Shown here: piece after piece, positions 23,462 to 36,172 of the stretch
How positions within the stretch are numbered: position 1 is the first letter of the stretch
Layout of the letters: the number at the start of each line of letters is the position of its first letter
Assembly (NCBI GenBank): GCA_029990175.1
Contig: JARKIP010000049.1
Location: forward strand, 13,060,001 to 13,124,000
Direction of reading: 5' to 3'
DNA: 64,000 nt
DNA from: Petunia secreta
Taxonomy: Eukaryota; Streptophyta; Magnoliopsida; Solanales; Solanaceae
Position numbers and translations under genes: made by a program
The notes under the pieces: model-generated
Seen by the model: the letters and a program-made list of their open reading frames with translations, nothing else
Told to the model about the DNA's origin: nothing
The model's database searches: none

Positions 23462-25662
23462 GATACAAACATAATCTTATACTATTGGAAAACTCAATAT
23501 AGAGAAACACGGATTTGTAATACTAGCTTACATAATGAAATTCATCAATTAATGACAAACTTTGCGGTTTTATTCTTCAGTCACAATTTGTTTACGACGC
23601 TCAAACTTGTGACGAATCTTCATCAAGCATATTAAAATTTTCTTGCAGTATAAATAAGCTTAATCCTCATATACTTGCATAATGTTGATCATATTATATT
23701 AGGCATGCTTGAATTTCTTTTGGTGAGTTGTGGGGGGAGGGGGGGGGGGGGGGGATGGGTAAGGACTTTGCTAGTCAACACTTCGACCATGAAGTATTGG
23801 ACGATTCTTTAATTTCTGGTGCCAATTTTCCATTCTAAAAGCTGTTAGTTCATATCAAATTTAGCTATTAGCCTACATAGTAGATTGCTTGCTACTTATT
23901 GTTGAAACTCAACATTTATTAATCTCCCTCTGCAAATTGCAGATCATATCAAGGATGTCCAAATTTTGTTAACAACTTGCAGCACATCCTTTGGTTAATA
24001 CGTCCCATGATAACCTTTAAAAAGTTAATTAGTCTTTCTCTTGAAAGGCAAACATAAATAACATAACACTTAACAAACATATATGATTTAATAAGATAAA
24101 AAAATTCAACACTGTTTTTAAAAGTTAAAACATTTATGGTGATAGTCGCTCTCACTGAAGTTTGATAAGTTGAAGAGGTAAAAAAGATAGGAGGTGGAGG
24201 ATTAGAGTGATGGGGTCCATAATAGCAACTCTAAACATGTATCAAGAACAAAAATGGTAAATCTCTTGGAAGCACATGCAATGAAATGCATTATCTTCAC
24301 TCTTATTGACCATACTTGAACCTTATTGATGTTCTATCTTCTTAATGTTCACTTATTTTTCTTCACAAATGACAAATATATTGCGTGAAGGTATTTGTTG
24401 AAAAGGAGGTTACCTTCGAGATTAACCTTTTAAGTACTCAAACATTAAGAACCACACAAGTACTTCTACGATAATAATTATAACAGAAGGCCTTAATTAA
24501 ATTTGTTGTCATCAATTCCAGACTTTTGGGGCATTTCTTGTTTCATAGAGAATGCGTTTCTAACCCGTAATAACTATGGAAATTCTCATCATCCCATTCC
24601 TCTATAAGAAAGAACATCCCTCTTATTAAGACATATGGTTATCAATGTCTCCTACAGTTTAATCAGACTCTTTTCAATTGTTTAATTAATGGGGCTTCTA
24701 ATAGCAAGTTGCATGAGATTATCATATATATTATTATTGGACTCTTATCTATTGTCTTCTTCCCCTATTCCCTATATAGTGGCAGATCTAGCTTATTAGC
24801 TGTAAGTTTAACCGGACAAAATATATACATGGAACGTAACATAAATTATATATCTGAGAAGCATTAAAATCTTAAGAAAGTAGTATTGTTTCCTACATCC
24901 ATCATATTATCAAAAGTAAAGTATGACAGTTTTAAGAATTTTAAACATTGATTCCATGAAATAAATCTTGAATTAGCTGATTCCCTCTATTAGAAAATGC
25001 ACCTTGGGACTAATAGCATGGTCTAATTCATTTGAGAATCACTTTTGTCGATAGTTGATTAGTAATTTGTGTTTGGCCAAACTTTTGAAAAGATATTTTT
25101 TAGTGTTAAAATTATGAGTAAGGGTATATAAAGCTTCATTTTACCCTTTTTAACTTGATAAATGATTTCAAATATGTATTATCAAAGAATATATTTAACA
25201 TTTTTACATAATTAGATTTTTAAAAAATAGGTCATTTGTAATTGAATATTCTAAATTCATACCTTAAAAAATGCAATTTGATTCAAAGCTCCAGCAATAA
25301 TGATGTAGGTGTGTGTAAAGCTAATAAGTGTTTTCTACTGTCACTCAAAAATATTTATTTTTCTCCCAGAAGCTTGGCGAAATACCTCAATATCAATTTT
25401 TTTAATATATATAATATTAGAGCATACGACTTGAACGGTCAATTGTACGTGCTTGGCCTTCATAAAATAATTAGACTCGCTCGTGAGAGGGTTGAAGCAA
25501 TAAATAACAATGCTCTCCCTATCAATCTAATTTTTAAAAGAAATGGTCACGAACCTTTAATTAAAGACTTCTACCCTTATCAGATAGGGGAATGAAAGTA
25601 GAACATACTTTCATAAAGATAGTAGACGTAGATTTGTCAATGCAATTTCTAAGCTATTTATA
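23462..25662. other. AT-rich intergenic region
   Basis: A 16-G run at 23739-23754 and scattered short frames are visible. The 117-codon frame at 25242-25595 has no ATG and no recognisable product. I see no gene here. Confidence 0.5.
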
Positions 25663-25675
25663 TAGTTGCAGCTAA

Positions 25676-26035
25676 GCTTGGGCATCGAGCTAGTGAGTCG
25701 AGTCCGAGCCGAGTTTAACCGAGCTTACTATATTACGGAGCTGAGTCTTATACAATACCGAGCCAAGCCGAGCCGAGTTGAGCTCGAGCTCGAGCTCGAG
25801 CTAATCCTGAGCAGAGCTCAACCGAGCTTTGCTAGAGTTTGACAATTTCATACTTTAAGCTTCTAAGTTGGAGAAAAATGCATCATTGCTGGAAATGAGC
25901 TTTTACCGAGCCAAGCCGAGTTGAACATTGATGAGGCTGAGCCAAGTCGAGCCTCTTTTTGAAACAAGCCGAACCGAGCTAAAATGCAACTGAGCGGAGT
26001 CAAGCTCCGAGCCGACTCAGCTCTATGCCCAGGCC
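25676..26035. mobile_element. Foldback MITE rich in GAGCCGAGC
   Basis: Ends begin GCTTGGGCATCGAGCT and finish with the inverted counterpart (AGCTCTATGCCCAGGCC). The 13-mer TAGTTGCAGCTAA flanks it on both sides (25663-25675 and 26036-26048), a direct target duplication. The interior is made of GAGCCGAG and GAGCTCGAGCTC words. The superfamily is unclear; the long duplication would suit a Mutator-like or hAT MITE with chance extension. Confidence 0.75.
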
Positions 26036-26059
26036 TAGTTGCAGCTAAATGCATGCAAA

Positions 26060-26291
26060 CCTTTTGCTTTTCTAGAGTCGAGCGAATTTTTCTTTCATGA
26101 TAAATTTTTATCTTTAATTTTAAATCTTTTGAATGGCTAATTATAGTAATTTATAGTATTTTTATGTAATTTTTTAATATATAAAATTTATTTCAAAAAA
26201 CTTAAATATTTTATGTCTGAATCTATGCAAAAGTAAAGAAGTTTGACTTTAGAATTTCGAAAACCCAACACATAAAATGGGACGAAGAGAG
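26060..26291. mobile_element. Probable truncated Stowaway-type MITE (right end only)
   Basis: The sequence ending CATAAAATGGGACGAAGAGA at 26271-26290 and followed by TA (26292-26293) resembles the right terminus of Stowaway elements. No matching left terminus is found, so the left boundary is approximate. Confidence 0.4.
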
Positions 26292-26293
26292 TA

Positions 26294-28655
26294 CCTTTTT
26301 TCAAGAATCAACTGGCCTTATGAAATATTGTTACACACCGTCGTTATTAACAACCACCAAACTATTTCTAAAAGAATCCGCAAACCCTTTAACCATATTT
26401 CTTGCATTCATGAAAAGATTTTTTCTTTTTCTTTTTCTGAGCTCTACGTACAGACAAACGTGAAACTTATATCAAATATGATCTGTAAATATTAGAATTT
26501 TTTTGATTGCATTTTTCATACATAAACAGCTGGTATGGTTAGACAAGCGCCGTACGTAGCTGGTAAGTCCACATACTATTAAAGAGAAGCCTAAAGCTGG
26601 ATCTTAATTAATTTCGTATTAAACAATGTTTTAATTAATGTGAAAGTAGAATAGAACGCAAGTCGTCAATTTTGATTACTCTGTTGTTATTAATACGCTT
26701 AATAGTTAATTAATGAAACACTGCTTGATCCTTATCTAACCTTATTAAGGAAAAACCATGGGAGTCACGCCTTCTAGATGGTTTACCAAAAATCATCCTT
26801 TTTTGGGTCAATAAATTGAACCAAATGATGTGAGAGTACCACAATTTAATAAACTTTTCGTTAAGTGATGATTAGAGATTAATAAAAGTGTAATGCAAAG
26901 GAAGAAAAAAACTTAAATGGGGCTGAAAGGTGGAAACGAGACGGAGATAATATTTTGCTAATTAGGGCAATTTGCTTGAGGGTGTGAATTGTATTTGAAC
27001 CATAAGCTGTCAAAGATTATGTACTTCAGATCAATTTTCTTCTATTAAAGGATAGGAATGAAGAGTTCCTTTGAATTATACTAGTGTCTCAAATTCCAAT
27101 GTGTCCTCAAGACATTTCAAATTAAGTGTAAATGGTTACTATCTCGATGAGAGGGTTTACTCGATCGGCATAAATTCAAATTAGTTCTGTCCAAAATATG
27201 TCGAACAACTGATAAAAAAGATTGAATTGATGACTGTTATCTAGAATTAGTAAGTATGCTTCTAATATGTCGAAAAAAGTTGTAATCCCTTCTAGGCATG
27301 TTTAGAACTGACCCAACTAGACAAAAACTTAAACCCTAGTCCCTAACTACTGCTCCGCTTTTATGCATTCTCCCCGGGGCTGAGAATATATCAATATATA
27401 TTGGTAGGCCAATAGAGATGCTAGTAACTGAAACTCAAACTCATGACATTTGCATTCCCTTTGTCAATGCGTTCTCTTGAGGATTAAAATATCATCTTAA
27501 AGATTAATGTTATCGATAATAATGGTTAAAACAAGTTACTTGTAAAAATTACTGGTTAATTATGAAACATAAAAGGTAGGAGTAGCAATTAGTACAAAAT
27601 TAAAAGACGTGGATAATTCGTTAATACGAATAGAATAAAGTTTTTGTTCATCATAATTTTTCCATTCATAAGGCTTACCTTATTATAGAAAGACCAACAT
27701 CTAGCTTATCCAACGTAACCCCTAGCTATTAGTAGTACTTCAATTTTCAAGCCACCCATAGAGTCCAAGAAAGTCTTAAAAATAACATATGTAGCTGTTT
27801 CAGTTTTACTAAGGGGATCTTTCTACTCTTGGACCGTTTGGAATATTAAACACACACAAGTACAAACTTAAGAGTAAAGACTTAATGTCGAAGCTGATAT
27901 TTTATAATTAAAAGGTGGATTAAGTGCGACGGAAAAATTATTAGCAGCCTAATACCTTCGAAAGTGAGTAAGATTACAAAATTATAATAGGACTTGTATT
28001 TATTAGGAAAATGAAAACATGGGTCGAGAAGATGATAAACAATTGCTATGTAGGAGTATTGAAGTTTGGAAGATTAGATCACGGCTTACGTTGGTGATGA
28101 GTACTGAAATTAAGTTCTGTTCAAAGCTAATAATAAATAATTATTTTTCTCTAAGAAATTATGATAAAATTTTGTTATCATTTAGTGTTTTTAAGATACC
28201 AAATTGCAACTTGCAAAGCGTTCTCACATGGTGTGACATAACATGAGTACCACAACTTGTTAGTTTTCTCCATTTCATCAGCATTTGAAGTCCTAATCCA
28301 ATAGGGAATTGTTGACTCAAAAGTCCAAAGTCAAGGAAAATAAGCAGTAAACCCACAATGAGTTATTGGATTAGTACATGCAGAGTGATGGAGTTTGGTC
28401 TCAGCTTGGCTCAGTAAAGAAGTCAGCTTAGTCAGTGGAGAATGGAGATGCAATGCAAATATGGGCTCAATATTTCTTCTTGTTAATTCATTACAATTAA
28501 ATTAAATAATGAGTTTAGTTGTGATACTTAGCTTATAGAAACTTTAGTGAATTTTCTCACACACATATATATCTATGTTTAACATTAAAAATTTGAATTA
28601 AGATGAAACAATTCTTTATGAGCTATTATCGCAACTGATTAGCGAGCTTAAAACA
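26294..28655. other. AT-rich intergenic region
   Basis: No supported coding sequence, RNA gene or element with visible ends was found. Open frames are short and non-overlapping with any family pattern. Confidence 0.45.
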
Positions 28656-28677
28656 CTTCACTACTAAAAAAAACTGA

Positions 28678-29037
28678 ATCTGCGACTACCAAATCGGTCG
28701 CCGATCGGTCGCCAGGTCGACCGATCGGCGACCGATACGGGTAGTCAGAAAATTGATGGTAGCAAATAGCCCTGCGACCGAAAAACGGTCGATATTTCGA
28801 CCACCATGCGACCGAATTTCGGTCGCACAATAGCTCACATACAGTGACCAACTGTGCGACCGATTTTCGGTCGCACATTCTGTGCGACCGAATTTCGGTC
28901 GCATACTTGGTCTCAGTTGTGGGAATTAATGGTGACCTTCTGTGCGACCGAAATTCGGTCGCACAGAATGTGCGACCGAAAATCGGTCGCATACATGGTC
29001 TCTGTTGTGACCGCTATGCGACCGAAATTCGGTCGCC
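28678..29037. repeat. CACTA left subterminal palindrome array
   Basis: At least six copies of a 19-bp palindrome of the form GCGACCGAAATTCGGTCGC (variants AAAATC, TTTTC, ATTTC in the core), spaced by 5-60 bp, plus looser CGGTCGCC words. In En/Spm such subterminal repeats bind the second element protein; the same role here is inference. Confidence 0.88.
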
Positions 29038-29258
29038 AAACCTGTAAAAACCTGCAATAAAAATCCTGCAATCAGGCACATCGCAACAGCAAAAACCAGC
29101 AAAAAACAGCACCTGGACAGCAATAAACAGCAATAAAACAGCAATTTATCAACTAAGTAAGCACGTCACAATCAGCAAATGATATTACATAAATCATATT
29201 GTGTGTTTATGTACATTACAGTAGGTAATTAATAATAAACTACAAAGTACAAATTGGT

Positions 29259-32200
29259 TCAATCAACTTCATCATCCGATTCATAGTGACTAGCAATTTC
29301 ATCCTCGGACGGCTCGTCACTATCTATGTTTTCATCAGCCTCGCAAGCCCTTGAAGTTCCTTCTCCAAAACTAGCCGGGTTTTTTGCACGACTAAATTCA
29401 GATGCAGCCACCGGGTCAAACGTCCCATCAATATGCCGCAAATTGTCTGCAAGTTCATTATCCGCTACCAATGGAACAGATGAGACCTCATTCTGGTATG
29501 CAACATCTAACCTATCAGGTACTTCAATTAATCCCACCGGTTTTCCCTTAAGAACCGCCCACCACTTGGATTTGGCCTTTGCTTTTGATGCGTTCTTCGT
29601 CCGAGGGTAAGGAACAAACCACACTTGTTTTACATTCTGTGCAATGATGAAAGGATCATAGTTTCCATATGACCTTCTATGATTAACCTCAACTAGCTTT
29701 GAACTCGGATCAACCCGCGTACCCCTGCTACCTGGATCAAACCACTTGCACTTGAAGAGAACCAATCTTTTCTGAGGCCATCCAACTCTATACTCAACCT
29801 CTAAGATCTCCTCAATCACTCCGTAGAAGTCAGATTCGGCCCCCTGGTCACCAGTTCCAGCACTCACGGACACACCGCTGTTGTAGGTTTTTTTACCCTC
29901 TGACCAGCTGTGTGTATGAAACTTGTACCCATTTACGAAGTATGTATTCATCTTTTTATACTCGTAATATGGGCCATGACATATATGTCGCAAAAAATCA
30001 AACTTGATGCCATTCACCGGATTGTTTACCTATATTAAAATTAAATGGATTAGAGTAAATTAACCAGAGTTCGATGACGGCAGTAATGTTTTTAAATCAA
30101 AGGAAAAATATATGAGTTTCCATAACACTTACAAATGCCGTAAACCAGTCTGTAAAATGATCAATGACTGCATGTGGACCAAATTCAGCAACAAAGTGAC
30201 TGCGTTATGTAACGAACTACTTTACATTAGAAAGAATACTTATGTTAGTCACAATTTAGTGGTTACCATTAAAATAAAACATACTTGTAATAAGGAGTGA
30301 CTTCGGGACAGTTCAACAACACATGTGTTGTAGCTGCTTTCCTATCCGTATCAGTGAACTGGTATTTTCTGGATGATAATGTACTTCCCCTCCCTGGTTG
30401 ATTGAATATGGAGAATGCTGGGTAATTGGGATCATTATTATCTCCCACATCATGCCGATCCGGCCTAGTGCGCATACAGGGAACATCCTTGTCGAAGTAG
30501 TATGAGCAAAAATGTGAAGTTTCTCTTGACAAATATGCCTGGCATATCGATCCCTCGATTTGTCCTCTGTTCTTCACATCCCGCTTACACTTACCAATAA
30601 TTCTACAAAAAGTAATCTGTTAGTACAAATATGTTGCGTAAAATAAATAGTACTTGAATAAGATATGAATAAATAGTACAAAAAGTAAGCTTACCTCTCG
30701 AAAGGGTACATCCATCTGCAGTGCACTGGGCCTCCTAGCCGAGCCTCTTCAGCGAGGTGAACCGGTAGATGCTCCATCACATTAAAGAAGCCGGGTGGAA
30801 AGACCTTTGACAGCTTAGACAATACAACAGGAAAGTTCTGTTCCAACAAGTTCAAACTCTCTTCCTTCAAAGTCTTGCTGCAAAGCTCTTTAAAAAAAAG
30901 CCCTGTCTCTGTTATTGGTTTCAAAACTTTATCTGGCAACCCATTGAATGCAATTGAGATCAAGTTTTCCATAAAAATGTGACAGTCGTGGCTCTTCATG
31001 TGATGGAGTTTTAAGCCACTCATATCAACACACCTTTCTAAGTTAGATGCATATCCATCAGGCATCCTCAAGTTACTCACCAACTCGCAGATCATTCTTC
31101 TCTCATCTTCGTCGAAGGTATAGCAAGCCTTTGGAAGTAAAATGTTGTTGCCATCCCTGACCGCATGTAGCTCGGGTCGCCTGCAAAGTTCCTGTATGTC
31201 AAACCGTGCCTTCCAGTTATCCTTTGTCTTACCCTTGACATCCATAACAGTATTAAGGACCGCCTCGAAGAAGTTCTTCTCAATATGCATTGGATCGAGA
31301 TTATGGCGCAGAAGGTTATCCTTCCAATAAGGCAAGTCCCAGAAAATGCTCTTCTTGGTCCAATTATGTTCGACCCCAAAACCAGGTGTTTTAGTTTGCA
31401 AGTTTTCTGTTACCTTTGGAAGGTCCTTAACCCTGTTCCATATCTCTATCCCTGTTAACCTGCGAGGAGGCTCCTCATAATCAACCTGATTCTTCATGAA
31501 TGCATTTGTATTATTCCTAAAAGGGTGCTCCATTGGCAAGAATCTACGGCAGCAGTCAAACCATGTCACTTTACCTCCATTTTTCAATGTGAAGGCCTTT
31601 GTATCTTCCATACAATATGGGCACGCTAGCTTCCCTGCAGTGGACCAGCCAGACAACATCCCATAAGCTGGAAAGTCATTTATGGTCCACATCAAAGAAG
31701 CATGCATTTGGAAGTTCTGCTTCATTGATACATCGTAGGTTTCCACTCCTTCATGCCAAAGTGTCTGCAATTCATCAATCAAAGGCTGCAAATAAACATC
31801 AATACGAGTTTTCGGGTTATGTGGACCAGGTATTATACAATTCAAAAAAAGATATGGACTGGTCATGCACATTCCGGGAGGCAGGTTGTATGGTGTGACA
31901 AATACGGGCCAACAAGAATATGGCGTGGACGAGACATCAAAAGGGGTAAAGCCATCGGAACACAGCCCCAACCTTACATTCCTCGGCTCGCTAGCAAATG
32001 ACGGATACACTTGATCAAAGTGTTTCCATGCCTCACCATCTGAGGGGTGTGATAGAATACCCGCCTGCCTGGTCCGCTCATGATGCCACCTCATATGAGG
32101 AGCAGAACTCATGGAAGCATACAACCTCTTTAACCTGGGTATAAGCGGCAAGTAATGCATCCACTTAACAGGTTTCGGCTTCTTTTTTTGATTTTTCTCG

Positions 32201-32991
32201 GGCTTGTATCGAGGCTCCTCACAAAATCTACATTGCACGAGCTCTGCATCATCCTTGTAATATAGCATGCACCCATTAACACAGCAATGAATCTTATGAG
32301 AAGTAAGGCCTAATGAGGAAACCAACTTCTTTGTGAAGTAATAAGAAGTTGGTAAGTCCATGTTAGCCGGCTTTAGTTCATTCATGAGGCCTATGATGGA
32401 ATCCATGGCAGCTTGAGAAATACTATAATCTGATTTGATACTCTGCAATCTGACAGCAACAGACAACTTGGAATGTACCGAGCCCTCATGGAATGGACGA
32501 CTTGCTTCCTCCAACATTTTATAGAATTCACTTGCCTCGGCATTTGGAATGTGCTCAGTGTTAGGCTGTGATGTACCCGGCTGCATGGGATCATCATCCG
32601 GGTACATACCAAAAGCATCACGAACCATATCATCCATTCTATAATCATTATGGTCTGGTTCCAAAACCGGAGAACTAGTAGTGCCATGAATATTTTGAAG
32701 CATTTGAATGTGACCCTGCAAATCCCACGGCTCTCCATGATAACGCCAAATATAGTAATCTGGCATAAACCCCATTTCTAACAGATGCACTTGCACGGTC
32801 GTCATATCTTGGATGGTGCAACATTTGCACTTTATGCATGGGCACTTAATTGTACCAAACCTTATAAAAGGTTCGGTTGTTTTTGCTAAAGCAACAAATT
32901 CCTTAAGACCCTCTTCAAATTCAGGCCTTATCCCCCGCCGACCGGGGAAAAGTCTATTGTCCATCCACAAACGACGTGCATTATATTCCAT
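29259..32991 (-). CDS. CACTA transposase (TNP2-like), four exons
   Basis: Predicted DDE transposase of the CACTA superfamily. Four exons on the minus strand, 32991-30695, 30602-30285, 30199-30133 and 30029-29259, have GT..AG borders and total 3453 nt, giving 1150 residues without a stop. The start at 32991 (MEYNARRLWM) was preferred over an ATG 23 codons upstream, because the transposase-associated N-terminal domain (W M-D-N-R-L-F-like, then CPCIKC) begins right there. The central TNP2 domain has candidate acidic residues D346 (SDGFTPFD), D439 (TINDFPA) and E571 (MHIEKN). Exons 2 to 4 match the C-terminal domains seen in plant CACTA transposases (PEVTPYY, then LFKCKWFDP, and VWFVPYP), ending in an acidic tail. 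No separate TNPA-like gene was recognised, so whether it is autonomous is open. Confidence 0.9.
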
Positions 32992-33582
32992 ATCTACACA
33001 AAAATTGCCAAATTGAGAACAATCCCAACATATCCCAACAATCACTATAATTAATCCCAATAATCACAACCCTATATTTCAAGTTCATCAACCCAAAACA
33101 ACTTACTCGACATCACATTATATAGAATAAAGTAATTATAACTAACAACTAACATGTTAACAACATATATAGGCTCTCCATTATTTATAAATATATATAT
33201 ATATAATTAAATTCGGATTATTAAACCAAAAAAAAAAAAATTACCTCTACTTTGTATTGGATCCAATGGCAAGAAAGTATGAGTTACCAATGTGCTATCC
33301 ACCAAAAAACTACAAAAAAAGTGCATTAAAAAGTCATTATATGAGTTTTTAAAAAAATAACAAAAATTACTAAAAAATGAAATTTACCTTGAATTTGTAG
33401 GGTTAGATCGTGTTAAATGGTAATATGGAGGTAATAGAGTAGTAATTTAACGTTATATGGGGTTTATAATGGTGGAAAGTTGATTATGGGGTTGGGGGGG
33501 TTCGGTTTTTAGGGATAAAAATGGGTTTTGGGAATTTTGAAATGGGGAAGAAAGGGGTTCTGCCCCGTTTTTAGTAACAGTT

Positions 33583-33737
33583 ATGCGACCGACATGCGAC
33601 CGATTGTCGGTCGCATAGCTGTGACTAATTTTTCAGAGACCAAAGTGGCGACCGATTTTCGGTCGCCACTTTTTTTCGTTGAGTGTGCGACCGATTTTCG
33701 GTCGCACAACTGTGGCGACCGAAATTCGGTCGCACGA
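33583..33737. repeat. CACTA right subterminal palindrome array
   Basis: Four copies of the same palindrome family (for example GCGACCGATTTTCGGTCGC) in the last 190 bp before the right TIR. Confidence 0.88.
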
Positions 33738-33773
33738 TGGTGGTCTCAGATTCAGCATTTTTTAGTAGTGCTT

Positions 33774-34339
33774 GTCGTCTTCAATCATATATACATATAG
33801 TAAAAAACAGCAGCAGCAACAATACAATTAATAATTGCTTACACACAGTGATTGTGCAAGCTTGTCCCCGTATAACAATATTTTGAAAAAAAATTTATAT
33901 TGGTACGGGGTCAAGACTTCAAGACACAAATTTGTAATTATTGGCTTTTAGGAAGGTGTTGTTTTGTCAATGCTTCAAGTTTTATGAGGAGAATGCAGGA
34001 AGAGATTGAAAAAGGCAAGAAGTGTTGCCTTTTACTAACATTTATGACCAAATAATGGCAAGTGTTGCCTTTTGCCAACAGTTCAAGGGCAAGTGTTGGC
34101 AAATAGAGAGGGGTTAAAGGGCAAGTCTTGGCCCCAGGGCAAGTCTTGGCCCCGTGCCAAGAGACTGACAATGACATTCAGTCCAGAATTTTTTCATTAA
34201 ACGGTGAGAATTTGCAAAACTTTGTTAAGTGCGAGCAAAAAGGCAAACCATTGCTAATGGTATTATATTTCTGCAAAAAAAGCCCTTAGATCCTAAGCAA
34301 ATTATACCTTTGATCGGAAGATGAACTTCAACTTCACAC
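33774..34339. repeat. Repeat with AAGTGTTGGC words, copy 1
   Basis: From about 33948 to 34290 the sequence repeats GGCAAGTGTTGCCTTTTGCC and GCAAGTCTTGGCCCC. A related stretch occurs at 38340-38790 in the same orientation. Local inverted words (GGCAAGTGTTGCC) suggest foldback potential. No target duplication was found. Confidence 0.5.
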
Positions 34340-34349
34340 CCATTTCAGC

Positions 34350-34817
34350 GGGGTAAGTGCACGAAAGGCCACTTTTGCCACTGGTCTTTGGGCACAGGCC
34401 ACTAATACCAAAACATTTAGTTTGTGGCCACTTTTGCTTAAAGAGATAGAACTTCAGTCCAGAGGCCGGATTGAAGTTCAGTCCTTAAAGATTGAACTTC
34501 AATCCACGGCCATATGGACTGAAGTTCAGTCCAGTCCTTAAGATAGAACTTCAGTCCATGGCCATGGACTGAAGTTCAGTCCATAGCCATACTATGGACT
34601 GAAGTTCAGTCCATGGCCATATGGACTGAAAGTTCAGTCCTTAAGAGATGGAACTTCAGTCCAGGGACCGTATGGACTGAACTTCAGTCAACTATCAGAA
34701 CTTAAGTCAACATTTATTTAGTAAAGGCCCAAAAGTGGCCTCTAGTGTAAGACCAAAGAAAATAGTGGCCTCAAACTAAATACCAGTGTTAAAAGTGGCT
34801 GCTGGGCGAAATTTTTA
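34350..34817. mobile_element. 467-bp MITE, copy A (hAT- or Mutator-like)
   Basis: The element starts GGGGTAAGTGCACGAAAGGC and ends ..GGGCGAAATTTTTACC. Both termini share inverted GGTAA...CCACTTTT. Flanking repeats CCATTTCAGC (34340-34349 and 34818-34827) mark an 8-10 bp target duplication. The interior carries several palindromic hairpins of the type GGACTGAAGTTCAGTCC. No coding capacity. Confidence 0.85.
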
Positions 34818-34827
34818 CCATTTCAGC

Positions 34828-36169
34828 ACTAATGGGCTGAAGATGATGACAAATAGGAAATTTTCAAAACTAGGCAGCTCACAACACAAAATTACAAATG
34901 AGGGCCACATTTCATCTATAGCACCCTTTTATTTTTACATTACACAACATAGCACCTCCTTATTTTCAAAATTACATAACATAGCACCCATTCAAACTAA
35001 AAATCCTAGGAGCCACTCCCCCACCCTCCCCCACCACTGCCCCACCACCAGAAACCAACCTGCCGCCGCCGGCCGGCGGTGGCCGGAAAACCAAAAATTC
35101 ACCGGATTTGTTTATTTTATTTGTGGATTTATTTAAATAATAATTTTTTGATAATTTTATTCACCTAAATCTATCAAAATAATAAATTATACATGTAAAT
35201 ACATATAAAATTGTGTATGCAAGAGGGAAAATACAAAAATATACACAAAAATATAAATTTTATACAAAACATCCATAAAAGTGCACGAATCTGAAATTTA
35301 TACTATTTTATTCATTGTTCATACACGCATATACAGCTTTATACAAAATTTACAATGCATAGAATGTGTTTTATACACTGTTAATGCGTACATATACAGA
35401 TTTATATATTTTTATACACGTTTACAGAATTGTATAAACTTGTATAAAAATGTATAAAAGTGTATAAACTCGCAATTCTGACTTTAAACAGTGCTTCAGG
35501 CAGCTTTTACACAAAAGCTTAACAAACATCCCAGATCTATACAGTTTTATACAAGAAAAACACTAGATCTAAACATTAAACAAAAGTTTTAATAAAAAAA
35601 CTAGTAGATCTCAATGAATTTTTATGATAAAAGTGAAGAAAAAAAAGAAACTTGATAAAAAAACTCCTCACCGGAGTTAGGATCGGAATATACAACGAAA
35701 ATCAACATTGCTATTCAAAAAGCAAAAAAAAAAAAAAAACAAAACAAAAAGAAGAAGAAGAAGAAGAAGAAGAAGAAGAAGAAGAAGAAGAAGAAGAAGA
35801 AGCAGCAGCGGCGGCGATGGTGGTGACGACGACCTCGGCGACGGCGGCATCGGTGGTTTGGAGGAGAGGGGATGACGTGGGGCAGTGGTGGAAGAGTGGG
35901 GGGGGGGGGCGGATTATGTGTAATGGGGAAGAGAAGAGAAAAAAATGGGAAGGAGGAGAGGAAAAATGGGGGCTAGGGTTTTTTTTACCTTTATGAAGGG
36001 GTGCTATGGAGTGAAAGAAAAAAAAAATAAAGGGAGGGGGTGCTATGTCATGTAAGGTAGCAAAATAGGAGTTTTTTTTGGTAATTTTCATGAGTGGGGT
36101 GTCTCTCAATGTAATTGTCCCATAACAAATCGACAAATTTCCATGGGTATTTTGTGCGAATAAAGACAC
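34828..36169. repeat. Composite repeat with inverted TAGCACC arms and TATACA array
   Basis: Left arm (34910-34992) holds CATAGCACC phrases and the right arm (36000-36105) the inverted GGTGCTATG phrases. Between them lie a C/GCC-rich block (35020-35090), a degenerate short-period TATACA/TTTATAC array (35150-35560), the (GAA)n tract and a G-rich block. The layout resembles the Mutator-like element at 39107-40119, but no clean target duplication was identified. Confidence 0.5.
35751..35802. repeat. (GAA)n microsatellite, about 17 units
   Basis: Uninterrupted GAA repeat followed by GCA/GCG triplets. The poly-Glu and poly-Ser frames across it are by-products. Confidence 0.92.
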
Positions 36170-36172
36170 TTA

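Larger units (their letters stand above)
28659..33770 (-). mobile_element. Complete CACTA (En/Spm) DNA transposon
   Basis: Left end CACTACTAAAAAAAACTGAA and right end ..TTCAGCATTTTTTAGTAGTG form inverted repeats of roughly 28 bp sharing CACTACTAAAAAA and CTGAATCTG. Both sides carry the 3-bp target duplication CTT (28656-28658 and 33771-33773). The element is 5112 bp and carries one transposase gene on the minus strand and palindromic subterminal arrays at both ends. Because TIRs, duplication and transposase frame are all intact, it may be a recent insertion. Confidence 0.95.

Noticed and set aside
25242..25595. 117-codon open frame with reasonably mixed composition
   Set aside because: No ATG in the frame, no recognisable domain and no supporting context; it might be a gene fossil but cannot be supported.
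28678..29037. Regularly spaced palindromic repeats resembling a CRISPR array
   Set aside because: They lie just inside a CACTA terminus, recur at the other end, vary in spacing, and the host is a plant.
35652..36169. Poly-Glu and poly-Ser frames across the GAA tract
   Set aside because: Both strands are open only because of the triplet microsatellite.
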